A stretch of 64,000 bases of DNA from Podospora pseudocomata (Eukaryota; Ascomycota; Sordariomycetes; Sordariales; Podosporaceae): the NCBI RefSeq assembly GCF_035222375.1, contig NC_085889.1, positions 1,054,001-1,118,000 on the forward strand. Reading direction: 5' to 3'. The position numbers were made by a program, and so were the translations under genes. The notes below the pieces were generated by a model that saw only the letters and a list, made by a program, of their open reading frames with translations, searched no databases and was not told the origin of the DNA. This document shows, piece by piece, positions 22,383-34,304 of this stretch (within the stretch, counting starts at the first letter, position 1; each line of letters opens with the position of its first letter).

Positions 22383-25280
22383 CGTGTGATACAGCTAGAG
22401 ATTTCATCACACTTGAAGGAGAAGACAGCTTTGCACAAGATATGGCAAAGACAGTTAGACAAATATACTCTACAGGCAGGTTTAAAGAAGTCACTAATAC
22501 ACCAAATCTATCTACCTTCCCTCACATCACCAACACACACTGACATGATATGATGGAAGCCTTCTTCCAACCCTACATGTGCTTCTCCCTGACATTGACC
22601 CTATCCCAATCAGGACTTCTTCAAATCGTCGACAACAATCCCGCCATTCTCTCCCACCACATAGTGACTCTGATTACCGGCCACAGCCGGCGGCATCTCG
22701 GCCGCCACTCGGAATCCCCGATAACACGACTAACACTGGGCATAGCCAACGAAGACCCGCACTGCCGGCAATCAAAAATTCTCACAGCCAGCTGGCGGTC
22801 CGCCTCTGGCACCCGCAAAGGTGTACAACAATCACCCTGCTTGACATATACCGCCCACACCACCGTTATTGCCTGAACGAAAGGACCACAATTGTTAGTA
22901 TCTTTTGATGCCTGGAGGTCAGGCAAGGGAAAGAAAGAGAGTCACTAACACTTGGTATAATTCTCCCTCACCAACAAGCAAGCCATGATCACACTCTGCG
23001 ACACCCCAGCGGGAACTCAAAGCTCTGCCTCTTGACAGTAGTAACACACCCACCCACCCACTCGACCCGAAAGTAGTAGTTCACCCTTTGCTATCCGCCT
23101 CGCGGAATGTGATGGGGGCATCCCCGGACCCAATGGTGTGTAGTCGTCACCCATTCCTCTGCGTAGACTGCTAAAATCAACCGAGAACCGATCCTGATCC
23201 CCGGATTGAAGGTCTGCGTGCCCCGGAAAGTCGCTCTCCTTGAAGCAGTTGTTCGGTCCTCTCGTCAACGGCTTGGTATTGGGTTGGAGGTAGGGATAGG
23301 AACCGTTGGTTTGGTCGAGGTCCTCCCCTTAACCCACGTGTACACATTCCATCCAGGCCCGCCGGGGGTGGGGGCCGCGCCTGTGTAATCAGACCACGGC
23401 GGCGTGTAGGCTGCCCCTCGGGGGCAATTGGAAGATGTGTATGTTGTCGTTGTTGTGGGCTTCATACAGCTGGAGGCGGTGGAGGGCTCGGTGGATGTGC
23501 AGGTTGTCTTCATGGTGAGCTTGGTGGAGGCCGAATAGAGTCTGCAGTGCACTGTTTTGTGGACGACGGCCTGCCTGTTCACTGCATTGAGTTCACTTGC
23601 ATGTTTGTGGCGGTGAAGTTCGGTCGAATGGAGTCCCGCCGGTGATGGAGTTTTCATCACGGTCAACCAAGCCAGCAAAGCATGGTCATTCACCGTTTAC
23701 GATGGAATCATCGGCATGGATGTGGCGTGAGACGGAGAACCTGGAGGCCTGGCTCCTTGACTCCTTGATCCGTGCCTTCACTAACGTGAGAGGGGTGCTT
23801 CTACCGGAAGTGGTCCGTACCCTCGTAGACTTTTCGTTCTACTTCAGGGCAGCGATATCTCCATCTTTTGCAGGCTGACATCTCACCTACCCTGAGTCGT
23901 AACATCTGCGAACCTTTGGGCGTCACGATGGCCACTCTGCCTATCCCTTTCCGGCGCTGAAAGAAGAAGGCTGCAGCGTTGCTGTTCCAGCTCAGTCCAA
24001 TCGTCTGGGCTCTCGTCCATCCGCGTCTCGGAGACATCAATCAGCCAGCAATGTAAGCACTCTGCCACCAGTCCCATGCCCAGTCTTTTGCAGAGGACAT
24101 GGTGTGGTAAGCACAGTTGCCAATTCCAAACGACAGACACCAAGCCAACGGAGATGTCACCAACCACAGCAGGGTACTTACTTTGGCCCGTCAGAATGCG
24201 AACGTTTATGGAACAAGGGACCCCGATGGGCCTCGATTGCTTGTATCTCTGCACGTGGGAACTTGCGGTGCAGCCTCATGCGTGCTCAACCGCCGCGAAC
24301 TACGCTATCCAACCGTCGACGTCCATCTTTCAGGAAATGCTACTTCCAGTCTTCGCAAGCGACTTTTCCATCAGGACCGTTTCATGTGGTCACCGCAAGA
24401 CATAGACAGAAACCCGACTTCAAACCTGGGCTACGGCCGAATCGGATTGGACCAACAGTTTGCTGACTACCGCGATTATCACCTGCTTATCCTCGAGTAG
24501 GGCCCAGAGCAAACGGTTGCCAAACAGAGAGTAATTCCGGATGTTGATGGCAAGGCCTTCCAAATAGGAACCAATATAGTACATAGCCGTACTGTCGTAG
24601 CCATTGTGAGTGACAGAGCCGTGTGAATGGCCCATTTTTGGGAAACGGCTGATAAGGGGCTTGTCATAATGGCCCGTAGGTCTTGGGCGCCTTGGGCTGA
24701 TGGCGGCCTGGATATCGGGTGTCTGGCAAGCGAGTTCGGCCTGGGTGAAATGTATCCCCGTACGATCTTCTTTGTTGGGTTCTTGATCTTTGAAGCATGT
24801 CTGCTGCTGGCTATGGTCTTCCATGTTTTTACTAGAAGCAGACGCACTGCTGGAACCTGTTGTAAAGTTAACGCGGGCATTCAACCCAGCAAGAGGGGAG
24901 CCGAGTCAGGCTCCATAAGACATGATCATTGGGCTTCAAGCGCCACCTCGAACGCAGAGACTGCTGCTTTCGTCACATGACAGCGAGCCTTACGCCCTGA
25001 AGCTATCAGATAGTTCATGCTCAACCAGTGAACGTGGGTGTCTCCACTGGCTTTGCAGCCCTAAAGATTGCATTATCAACCACCACGCGGATAGTGGGCT
25101 TGGCATGTCATATGCGTTTCATTATCCATCTTATTTCTCATCAAGTGCTTACCTTCCAGCGGCCTATTCCCAATATGTTGTCTATCGCACAACGTTGACA
25201 TGAAAGCCCTGAGTTGCCACAAAAATACCATCGCACCATAGTCATCGCCACCCGCAGAGCTAGATACCGAAATAAGATGC
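22383..25280. other. Long gap with a possible secreted-protein gene
   Basis: About 2.9 kb. One minus-strand candidate is described separately (about 22880-23660). The rest (about 23700-25280) has open frames on both strands of up to 150 codons, but without splice-linked partners, recognisable motifs or consistent frame, so I do not call them. Confidence 0.45.
22880..23650 (-). CDS. Possible spliced gene for a Cys-containing, Thr-rich protein
   Basis: Tentative. A Thr/Ser/Cys-rich segment (including SSCMKPTTTTTYTSSNCP and GGPGWNVYTW, about 23330-23480) appears to splice, with a GT-AG join that keeps frame, to LTRGPNNCFKESDFPGHADL (about 23210-23270) and on to a frame ending near 23020. A last block, QSVIMACLLVRENYTKC, then joins by an intron with an ACTAAC branch site to NNGGVGGICQAG, ending near 22845-22880. 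The style is that of a secreted fungal protein. I found no clear signal peptide or start codon, and the region downstream of the last block suggests further decayed coding sequence. I do not recognise the family, and it may not be functional. Confidence 0.35.
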
Positions 25281-27199
25281 CTAGAGCTTGGCGCCACCTT
25301 CATCATCATCATCATCCTCCTCCTCCTTACGACCGCGAGTGACACTCAACTGACCCATCAATCTGCTGACCTCCTCCATAGAATCTCCCTCCATGCACTC
25401 CCCCTGGTCACCATCAGTCTCATCCTCCACCTCCTCCACCTCCTCCAACACCAACCTCCCCCGCCTACCACGACCTTGAACACTCCCACTTCCACTACCC
25501 ACACTCCCATGCAGGCCAGCCTGCGCTTGCATCAACCTCCCCTCCGTCAAACCACCCCTCACGCTCCCCGCAGCTGTGACCGCAGACCCAAACGGATCCG
25601 AAGGCGTAGCCCGACTATCATGTCTACTCCCCCTCCATCCCCTCCTCTCCACCAACACCCCCTTCACCTCCTTTTTCAGCGTCTTGATCATCTCCTCAAT
25701 CACATTCTTCCTCTCCCTCACCAACATTTCCACTGCCCCATTCACCATCGAACCCTGGATGATATCCGCCACCCTCCACTTATGATACAAATTGCCGTGT
25801 CCCTTTCTCCTATCCACCTTAACGGGAGAAGCATCAAAGTAAATGTCACACAGCATGCAAGTGGGCTTGGAACAGCCGATGTACCTCCCGAATTTATCCT
25901 CCATGAAGAAATCCCAATGTGCATCCTCCCTGCCAGGGGAAGGGCAAAGGGTCTCCCTGCGGAGGTTGGACAAGAGTGTTACTTCTGCATGGACGGTGGT
26001 GATGCACTTGGGGTCTTTGATGGAATTTTCGAGGCCGGCGTCGAAATCCCTGGCTTGGAGCTGGGGGGAAAAGAAGTCGTAAGCGGCGTGAACTTCAACG
26101 TCGGTGGTGAGGCGGTTGAGGAGGTCTTTGCCTGTGCACATTCTTTCCTTGATCTGGAGGGGGCTGGGGAGCTTAGCTGGGGAGGGGTATGGGATGACTT
26201 CGGGGGACTCGAAGAGGTCGGGCCATTTTCCGCGGGCGACAATGAAGACGCGGATGGCGAGGGTGTAGGAGTGGAGGCGGCCGATGGCGTGGCGAGTATC
26301 GATCCAAGGGGAAGCGGGGCTGTCGTTCTCTGGGGACGATTTTGAGACGTTCTCCGAGGAGGGGGCTTTGAGGCGGAGCAAGGAGGCAAAGGAGGAGGTG
26401 TAGGATTTTTTGAGGGCCATGAGGAGGCGGTAGGTTTCTTGGGTGACTGTTGAGGTGAGATGTTAGTTGCGGACAGACTTGGGACGAAGATAACATTGGG
26501 ACCTGGCATGGCACATACAGGACAGGAGATCATGGGGCCAAGAGGCCACCGCTGCCTCGGCAATCGGAAGTAGCTCCCGCAGGCGTCCTGCCATTGTGGC
26601 GGGTTTGTGTCAGCTTTAGCTCCCATCGATAGATTTCCAGGTGCCAGTAACTTACCCTCAGCGCCAGCGTCCTTGGCGCAGCTCTCAAGGCAAAGTCCAA
26701 TATTGTCAACCAATGTTCTGAGGTACTTGTACAGGCGCCACCGACAGAACGCGATGACCTTCTTCAACAGACTGTCCGAGACGGCCTTGACCTTGGCTTC
26801 GTCTTCCAGATCTTGCCCTTTCATGCTTCCAAGTACTTTCAAGATCTCGTCAGACAAAAAATTCTTGACCCTGGCCATCTGTTTCTTGGTGCGACTATTA
26901 GAGGCAATCCAGTATTCCACCTGACCAGGCTGGACAATCATGGCGCTCGTGACGGTGTCTCCCCCATGCTTAGTATCGCAAATTTGCGCAATCTTGTTGA
27001 CAAAGCACCTATACAGGGCGCGATCGTCGTCGGGCGTGGTAACAATAGAGTCATCGTCCGGCGTATGGGGGTTCGACACATGGGGAAGTGCATTCTTCAG
27101 GGCACAGAAGAGGTGAATGGCCCCATAAAGCCGCTTTGCCTGGCTGGGAGCTAGCGGGACGGGTGTGGAGGTTTGAGGGGGGAGTGTTGCGCTGGTCAT
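25281..27199 (-). CDS. OTT_1508-like deaminase family protein (copy 1)
   Basis: Putative nucleoside or nucleic-acid deaminase of the cytidine-deaminase fold. Exons 26656-27199, 26519-26587 and 25281-26446 give 592 residues; the introns are 68 bp (GCTGAC branch site) and 72 bp. The zinc/active-site signature is present: the HxE motif in TTVHAEVTLLSNL and the CxxC pair in SKPTCMLCDIYF, about 45 residues apart. This pattern and the flanking GRYIGCSKPTC context match the fungal OTT_1508-like deaminase family (Pfam PF14441), whose cellular role in fungi is unknown. The N-terminal 200 residues are helical. The C-terminus is disordered, with Gly/Arg-rich and Asp/Glu-rich stretches ending in a coded trinucleotide repeat (25297-25330). 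The start at 27199 was chosen by alignment with the paralogue at 32459-34100; an in-frame opening extends further upstream. Confidence 0.82.
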
Positions 27200-28544
27200 G
27201 TTGAGAGAATGTTTGGACGGAACGAAGGGGGTCAGAAGATCATTCAGTGAAGGATTTGAGATGTTTCGATGGGTAACTAGATTAAGAACAGTGATCTGGT
27301 TAGTAGAGTACACGAAACGAGAATGACGGGAGAAGCAACTTGAAATTTATAATCATCCCACCATCTCAGCTAGGGACCTGGTGATGTCGTCTGTCGTCTT
27401 CGCATTGTCCGTATGCCCCTCTCCCCTCTATGCCTCTTTGGCCGGAGGATACAGGAAATCTGCCTCGAACAGACTTGGGTCGCAACCTGGGCCAACTCAC
27501 TGGTCAGTGATTGGAGGATTGGCTGGTTGGATGACCACATCGCTCGACCCACCACCAACCAAAGGTTTCAAGGCGTCCATCGGCAACAAACAGAACGAAG
27601 AGTCGAGAAATGACGGTCAGTTTTGTTCTTTGAGATTCTGGCAGGAAAGCAGAAGTTTGTGGGCGAGCTGTGGCAGAATGATTGACTTGTGGGGGGTCGG
27701 TCCAATAATAACAGTTCGACTGGGTCCAGTTGGCGTTCCGCCGTGTCACCGTGGCAGCGCTGTCTTGCATGCCGAGACTGTGGGCCTCGGCCTCGGTGCA
27801 TATTATGGCAGTGCGCTAACCATGCCGGCGCGCAGGTTGCCTTGGAGGCATACGGACCCCGTTGCGGGCCTCAAACCCGCTCCTCCCAGAACAGTGATGG
27901 CTCCGGATTGCGAACCACGGTGGGCCAGCACAGTGTTCCTCGGCCAGCTGATTTGGGCTTAGTATTTGAGTAACCGTATTTGCCCCTGAAACACGATGTC
28001 AGTTGTCTTGGAGGGTCCAGTGGAACACGCGCTGGGTTTGCATCTACCTTATGTAATGCTCAAGTTGTCAGGGAGAAGTTCGACATTGCGAAACTAGGGA
28101 GCACCGAGCGGTAAGGGAACGGATGTCGAATGACCTTTGGTTGCAACACTGTTACTGACCGGTGGTGTGGGAACGATAGTCACCATCGGCTGCTACTGTC
28201 ACCAACTCAACCAACACATTTGTCCTCATCCCCACATCACAACACTTTCACTTGACGCTAAACATTCTGCAGGCTTGCAAATTGGCATGCTTGAGTTTCT
28301 GTAAGTCGCACACCCATTGTTACCAGGGATAACGGCCTCAGATGGGACGGAAGCCAGGCGAGGTTGGGATTTCGGAACAGCAGTGGTAACGGTCCAGGTC
28401 GAATAGTACCTTTTCACAGGTCCCTCAGCTTGTATTTGGTGCCTTTTCCCGCGGCAACATCGCAGACCAGGGTGCTGAAAGCGAATCGGACCAGGCCTGC
28501 CCTGACACTATTAGCACTTTGCATCCAGATTGCCACTGGTTCCC
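27200..28544. other. Intergenic, no gene seen
   Basis: About 1.3 kb between the divergently transcribed deaminase copy 1 and the first zinc-finger gene. A plus-strand open frame of about 190 codons (27381-27962) has no motif and atypical composition, and I do not call it a gene. Confidence 0.45.
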
Positions 28545-29682
28545 ATGCCTTCTAGCAGGGTGTCCAAAGGAAAACAGCGAGCATCGGAATGGGCGCCTTA
28601 CGACCACCCCTCTTCTCTAATGGGTCATGAAATGTACGAGGAGCTTGTTCCGGGGCAGGGGGCCATCGATCCCAGGCTCCTACAAAATGACTTCGCTCCG
28701 GCACCTCCTGAACCTTTGGACTATCCAGCTGGGCCGACTGAGTACATGGCTCCGGCTGAGGCCCAGCACGATACACCAGCTCTATTTCCATCTACATACG
28801 TTATAGGGAGCCATCAGATTGACTACACCAACGACTACCGCGACGCTCAGAATCAGTTTCCCACGTCCCAGGTCGACAGCTTTGTGCCATCTTATCCTTC
28901 GAGTTCCGGCCACGAGTCTTAGTACTCCACGGCCCAACAGAACTCGAGTGTGCCTGCAAATTTGGATCTTGCAGTACAACAAGAAGCACAAACTGACCAA
29001 GACTCGCGACTTTTCTTCGACTTTTCAGTTTCGAATCCACTTTTCACCACTTCTGGGACAGCTTCAACGATTCCTTCCACCACTCCTTACACCTACCAAA
29101 CGTTCGACACCAACAACAGCCAACTCCCCTGCACAATCATTCCTACAGCAATGACTTCTCATGATATTACACACACCAGTTACGAAGAACAGGGCTACTT
29201 AGTGGACCCCAGTCTCTACCAACATGAAGACACCTCTTACTACACAGCTGGCGAAGCTTCTACTTCCTATGCACAGCCCTACTCACAAGAACCCGACACC
29301 ACCGAAGCCTCGCCGACCAGCTCTGACCCCAATAAATGTTCTGTTTGTGGAAAGTTCTACAGGCGGAAATGTGATCTTGAGTTCGTCCACCCTGCATCAC
29401 GCATCCTCTGAGTCTTCTTTAGCTGACACCCCACCCACAAACAGCAAGCATATGAACAATCACACCAAACGCCGCCAGTGCCCTTTCGACGATTGTGAAG
29501 GTGGTGGAGCCGAGACTAAAGACCTCCATCGACACCTGTGGACTCACCATCCCGAATATGCCTCTGCAAATAACATCCCCAAGGACGAGGAGTGGTGCGG
29601 CTTCCAAGGGTGCGGGTATCATGGACGTCGGGACAATGTGAAGAGACATAGGGACAACCATAACCACTGGCCTTCGGCGTAA
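28545..29682 (+). CDS. C2H2 zinc-finger protein (gene 1 of two)
   Basis: Probable DNA-binding transcription factor. Exons run 28545-29380 and 29445-29682, with a 64 bp intron inside finger 1. The joined finger reads KCSVCGKFYRRKCDLDKH, followed by two more fungal-type Cys2-His2 units (CPFDDCEGGG...HRHLWTHH and CGFQGCGYHGRRDNVKRH). The N-terminal two thirds are disordered and acidic or Ser/Thr/Gln-rich, as expected of an activation region. There is one in-frame TAG at 28920-28922. It coincides with the AG end of a possible phase-0 51 bp intron (28872-28922, donor GTCGAC), whose removal gives a 340-residue protein. The donor is weak, so a nonsense mutation or isoform control is also possible. 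A gene of the same design lies about 1 kb away on the other strand. Confidence 0.68.
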
Positions 29683-30572
29683 GAGAAGACAGTTGTGCTT
29701 GGGATCATTGGATATTATATTGGGTTCTCAATGGTTTTGCACCAAGTCATGACTTTCTGGGCATCATTCTGTTTCTTTGAAGGTTTTTATGTTGGATTTC
29801 CTCTTGTTTCTTTTTGATGAATGCTTGTTACAACTCATGAGGAGACGGTGATACCTCTACCCCTGTTTTTGCTTTGGCTTTTATGTCTCCACTCTTTCTT
29901 TGGGACCATTCTTGGAGCCCATTCTTGCCCACTTCTCATGTTTTTGAGCTATTCTTGGTTGTTCTTTGAGCTTGGACGAAGACCAGGGCCTTTCTTTAGA
30001 CAGATATTTCCTACAATGCAACAACCCCCCTTTGCACTTTGGATTTGGCTTTTGCAAAGGAAGAGAAAACTCAGTATCCGCAAAACTGGCCGGGGTCTAC
30101 ATTCAGGCAACTAACGATATAGGGCTGACACCAAGCAAGAACTGTGCTGCCTTGTGGCCAAGAAACATCACCGCCAGTCGTTGAGGGCTAACGGACCCGC
30201 ACACTGCAGTCGACTGCACCTTTTGCACAGGTGCGCGATTGGGTACTCTGGAATGGTCGCTGGGCAGGTCTTTCATGAGACGAAGTGGAATGTTATCATT
30301 AGGGGAAGGGGGGGTAACTGCTGAGTGGTGGAGTGTGAGGAAACATACATCATCGTCAGGCTCTACAGTGAGAAGGTCTCAAGACGGTGCATGGAACTAA
30401 CAAACACACTTTGAGTGTATCTCTAGACAAACTGACAAGACAACTTGAAAATCCTTCCCTCTGACGTAAATCTGGGTCATAACATCATCACGAAATGCCA
30501 ACTTAAACAAGAAACCAAAACAAGCAACAACCCATGCGTGTATATTCCCAATCTTTGGAACAAAACACCCTA
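29683..30572. other. Convergent 3' region of the two zinc-finger genes
   Basis: About 890 bp, T-rich in its first half. It holds the 3' ends of the two convergent C2H2 genes. No coding signal is seen. Confidence 0.5.
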
Positions 30573-31661
30573 TCAACGACGGCCGTGAACAAGCATATGT
30601 CGCTTCATGTTGTCCACCCTCTGAGTCCGTCCACAGATCTCGCACCTCTTCTTGTGCCTTTGGACCCTCTTATCAGCACGAACATCAGCACGGTCACCAT
30701 GGCTCTTAAGTTTGTGGCGATCCAGATCCTTCTGCTCTGCAAATCCTTTGCCACAGATGTTGCACTCTGTTGGCCTGCGGTGATTTTTTTGATGCTTTCT
30801 CAGCTTACCGGGCAGATTGAACAGTTTTGATCCTTTGCACCCATGATAGAGACAGTGGAATTTCCCGTCAATGATTGTGTACGGAACTTCAGATTTGGCC
30901 GGGTTGGTTTGGCTGGGTGGCTCGGTCATCGAGGCGGGGAGGGGATAGATGATAATATCATGTGCGTTTGCAGCAGGGAAAAGGTCGTTTGGCGTAGGCA
31001 GCACATTGATCTGGTGTGTTGAATTTGCCGACAGGGTGTCGTTGACGGGGTCATTGAAGGAAAACAAGAGGTCGTCGGGTAATGTTGAATCGGAACCATA
31101 TTCTGACTCGTCTGGTGTCAAGATGGTTGAATTGCTGGATATCTCGGATGATTGAAACGAAGAGCAAGGAAGTCCGAACTCATTGTCGGGTGGCGTGTGA
31201 AATGAGACCACGGCGATTTCTGGAGTGGAAACGCTAGCTGAATATCCGTGTGGCGAGCTCTACAAGCTCAGTACTGGGACTTCAGTGCGCATCTCCGCTA
31301 CAGAATGCGGAACGTGGGCCAAAGGGTCAAAAGAGCCCCCATCATAAGTGATTTCGTTGTTGGTAGTTGCAACTTCTAGGCCTCGTTGCATCATCAGAAG
31401 CGATGGGTTCACCGTTACACCTTCGTCAACGTTTTGGGAGAAGGTGTATGGTTCCATCGCCATCGCCTGTGAGCCAAGTCCAACCCCTTGTCCTTGAAGG
31501 GGAAGGTCAACAATCCAAGGATGCTCCTCATTTTGTTCTGTGAAAGCATCTGATTCGGAAACCCAGTTTGGGGACTGGTAACTGCATACGCGCAACCCCT
31601 GTGATTAGCAACTTGACGCTCCTTGGTGAGACAGAGGTGGTACTCACTGGTGGTCAGACAT
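30573..31661 (-). CDS. C2H2 zinc-finger protein (gene 2 of two)
   Basis: Probable DNA-binding transcription factor. A 14 bp first coding exon (31648-31661, Met-Ser-Asp-His) splices across a 66 bp intron (31582-31647, GTGAGT donor and GCTAATC branch site) to a long exon ending at 30573. The C-terminal third has three Cys2-His2 units: FHCLYHGCKGSKLF...HQKNH, CNICGKGFAEQKDLDRHKLKSH, and CEICGRTQRVDNMKRHMLVH. The N-terminus is Ser/Thr/Asp-rich and disordered. One in-frame TAG (31260-31262) interrupts the long exon. It coincides with the end of a possible 54 bp phase-0 intron (31260-31313, weak GTTCCG donor, TACTGAG branch-like site), and removal gives 322 residues. The arrangement mirrors that of the neighbouring C2H2 gene. 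Confidence 0.68.
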
Positions 31662-32458
31662 CACCGGCGATACAGGAAACGCCTGGATAGGTACCAAAAC
31701 AGCAGCCCGTGATCGTATCAGACTCGGATGAATGTATAGGTACCCTGTCAATGAAGGTGGAACGAGCTAGGTGTGTGGTGTGCAGCTCGGGAGCTGCAAA
31801 GAGATGGTGGAGATGGAGGAGCACACGATCCCAGCAGCAGCGCAGAAGAATGCCAGCTCAAATACCGACCAAGCTCTTTCCGTTTGCTAATCCTCCGCTG
31901 CACAGATTGGAAACAGCAGGAACCTTCCCCGTCGTCTGCCGCCAGATTTGTTTGGCAGTTTCGGTTGTGAGGCTCCAAGGCACCCAATGAATCCAAACAA
32001 CGTCACACAGATCCCACAAGTGAGGATGTCACACGCGGGCCGCGAGAGGGAGGGTTACATCGAGGTAGGCCTACTGCAGAAATATGGCCTACTGCATTAG
32101 TGCCGCCTACCGCAGCTCTTTACGTTGCATTCAAACCAATCGATCATCTCTGGCATGCCGCGTCGGTCCATATTGGAACCCTCCAGGTTGTACGATCTCA
32201 GTGGGGCTTAAAAATACACAGCCTATTTTTTTGCTACCTACGTGGTCATCCTGGACCACTGAACAAAGCAGTGATCGAATTGCAAAGTGTGGATTTGTTC
32301 AGATGTTTGGCATGTCGGTCTTCATAAAATATACATCAAGTAAGTGCTAGATCTCTACCCTCGGCAATTTTCAGAGTTGAATCTCTCCCGTCGACTTCAC
32401 AGTTACGAATGTACTGAGTAGCTACTTGGCTGCTATTCTTTTAGTAGATTCAAACATC
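31662..32458. other. Divergent promoter region
   Basis: About 800 bp between the second zinc-finger gene (minus) and deaminase copy 2 (plus). No coding signal is seen; both promoters should lie here. Confidence 0.5.
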
Positions 32459-34100
32459 ATGAGTTCAGAGGAAAAAACAGCCATCACATTGCCACCCAGC
32501 GTGCGCAAACGATTTTACGAGGCCCTCATGATCATTTGCAGCATGATTCACATTCTTTCAAGAACAGAAAACGGCACCAAGTCCCCGAGTCCTGACCTCG
32601 AGGGGGTTGCTGACAAGAACTCGCAAGGAACCTTTTTCTGTTTCGTGAACAAGCTTAGCCAGGTGTGCGACACTGAGAGAGGGGGCGATACCGTCACCGC
32701 CTTTTCTGTCTTGCAACCGGACATCATCGAGTATCGCTTCACCTCAAACAGCAGAACGGAAATCAGTTTCCAGACAACAACCCGGTTTGTGACAAAGCTT
32801 CTGAATACCCTTGGGGGAATTTCAGGCCCCGAGCTCCAGGAGGCGCGACGCAATGGAGAGGACTCCCTTCTGTTCTTGACTCTGATGCAGCAAATTCTCG
32901 AGTTCAACCGTCCCCGCATTACAGAGCTTCACATCGACTACCAAATGGCCAGACACCTCGAATTCTGCGCCAATGCCTGCACGGATGCAGACGTAGCGAC
33001 TCTTCTAAGAGCAATCAAGACTTTGGCTGATGCTTCTCTCGAGCCACTCTTATCTGATTGCGAATGTGGGTATCATCAGGTCTTAGAGGAAGCTACAGGC
33101 TTCATAACGTCATAAGATCCTTACTGACCCCGTTCCAGTTGCCATTAAATGCCAGCTTCTTCTCCGTACCATCAGCAAGATCTTCCGGAATCCCCACGTC
33201 AAGGAATACCTCCGGGAACGTACCCGCGAAGATCGAGAAGGGGACAACAAGACACCCTGGACTGAAGTCTACCACTCTCTTGGCCGCTTGCAGTCTTACA
33301 CAATCGCCGTCGCAATTTTCATCACCGCACGCCAGCGCTGGCCCGAACTCTTCGACCCTGGATTCAAAGTGATCCACGTCCCCTCCAGCACACCTGCTCC
33401 TCCTCCCTCAATCAGAGGCTCTCCGGAACGTATCCTCTCACGGCTGACCACAGACAAGGCCGTTCTCAAAGCTTTCAAAGAGGGCACCACCGACGCAGCC
33501 GGCCACCAGTCCCACCTCACTGATCTGACCACAAAGCTCGAAAGCACCATCCGATCCAAGTGCAAGACATTCCACCCCATCGTTCACGCCGAAGTTCACC
33601 TTGCCGATCATATCCTCCGCGAGTTACGCACAAACAACTCAGGACTTCGTTTTTACAACGAAGCCGCCTTCGGTCGGTACATTGGCACCTCTAAGCCAAC
33701 TTGTCGCCTCTGCCACTTGTACTTTGCCTGCCCATTGCTCTCTTCAACAGGTCGCATTCAGGTCCGTTCTAGTTCCCACAACTACTACCATAACTGGCGG
33801 GTTCCACACGTATATCCGGAGGACGGCGCCGAGGCACAAAGGATGAGGAATAAGGTGATGGAGTGGATGATTGAGAACGTGAAGCCGGAGGCGGTAAGGA
33901 CGGTGGTGGAGAGGTTTGCGGTGAGGAATGGGCATGATAGTAACACGTACCCTTCCGTGCCGGATACAGAGTCGGTTGCTTCTATGCAGGTTGGTCATGG
34001 GGGGAGCCAGTCTGGTGTTGGTGAATCTGTGAGAAGGCTGGGCGCGATGGATGATATAATTGCTAGTTTTGGGGGGATGAGGGTGAGTGTTGAGGAATAG
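32459..34100 (+). CDS. OTT_1508-like deaminase family protein (copy 2)
   Basis: Paralogue of the gene at 25281-27199. Exons 32459-33065 and 33139-34100, with a 73 bp intron (ACTGACC branch site), give 522 residues. The deaminase signature is intact: HxE in PIVHAEVHLADHIL and CxxC in SKPTCRLCHLYF. N-terminal matches to copy 1 include FVNKLSQVCDTERGGDTVT against FVNKIAQICDTKHGGDTVT, and the intron sits at the equivalent point in both (phase 1, just before a Phe codon). Copy 1 has an extra upstream intron absent here, and its acidic C-terminal tail is missing from this copy. The two proteins are strongly diverged outside the motifs, so the duplication is not recent. The biochemical activity on free nucleosides or nucleic acid is unknown. 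Confidence 0.82.
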
Positions 34101-34304
34101 AGTGTGCAGCCCCTTCACCGTCATTTTCCCACTGGTTTTCAGAGCGTATCAGGTGTTTTTCAGTCCGCACTGCGGCATGTCTATTCCAATCTAAGCAGCA
34201 TCAAGCCAGCTACATCAATTCTAAACAGTAACCCAACGCCATGCTATACTTAACACCGTCCAATGCAAACGCCCAACTCCTCAGAAAGACACGGTCAATA
34301 CCGC

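Noticed and set aside
24117-24500. Plus-strand open frame of 127 codons
   Set aside because: Overlapping frames on both strands are equally open and no family feature is visible.
25476-26345. Plus-strand open frame of 289 codons opposite deaminase copy 1
   Set aside because: It is a shadow of the deaminase gene, with a Pro/His-rich translation lacking any motif.
27381-27962. Plus-strand open frame of 193 codons
   Set aside because: No motif, odd composition and no splice-linked partner; treated as intergenic.
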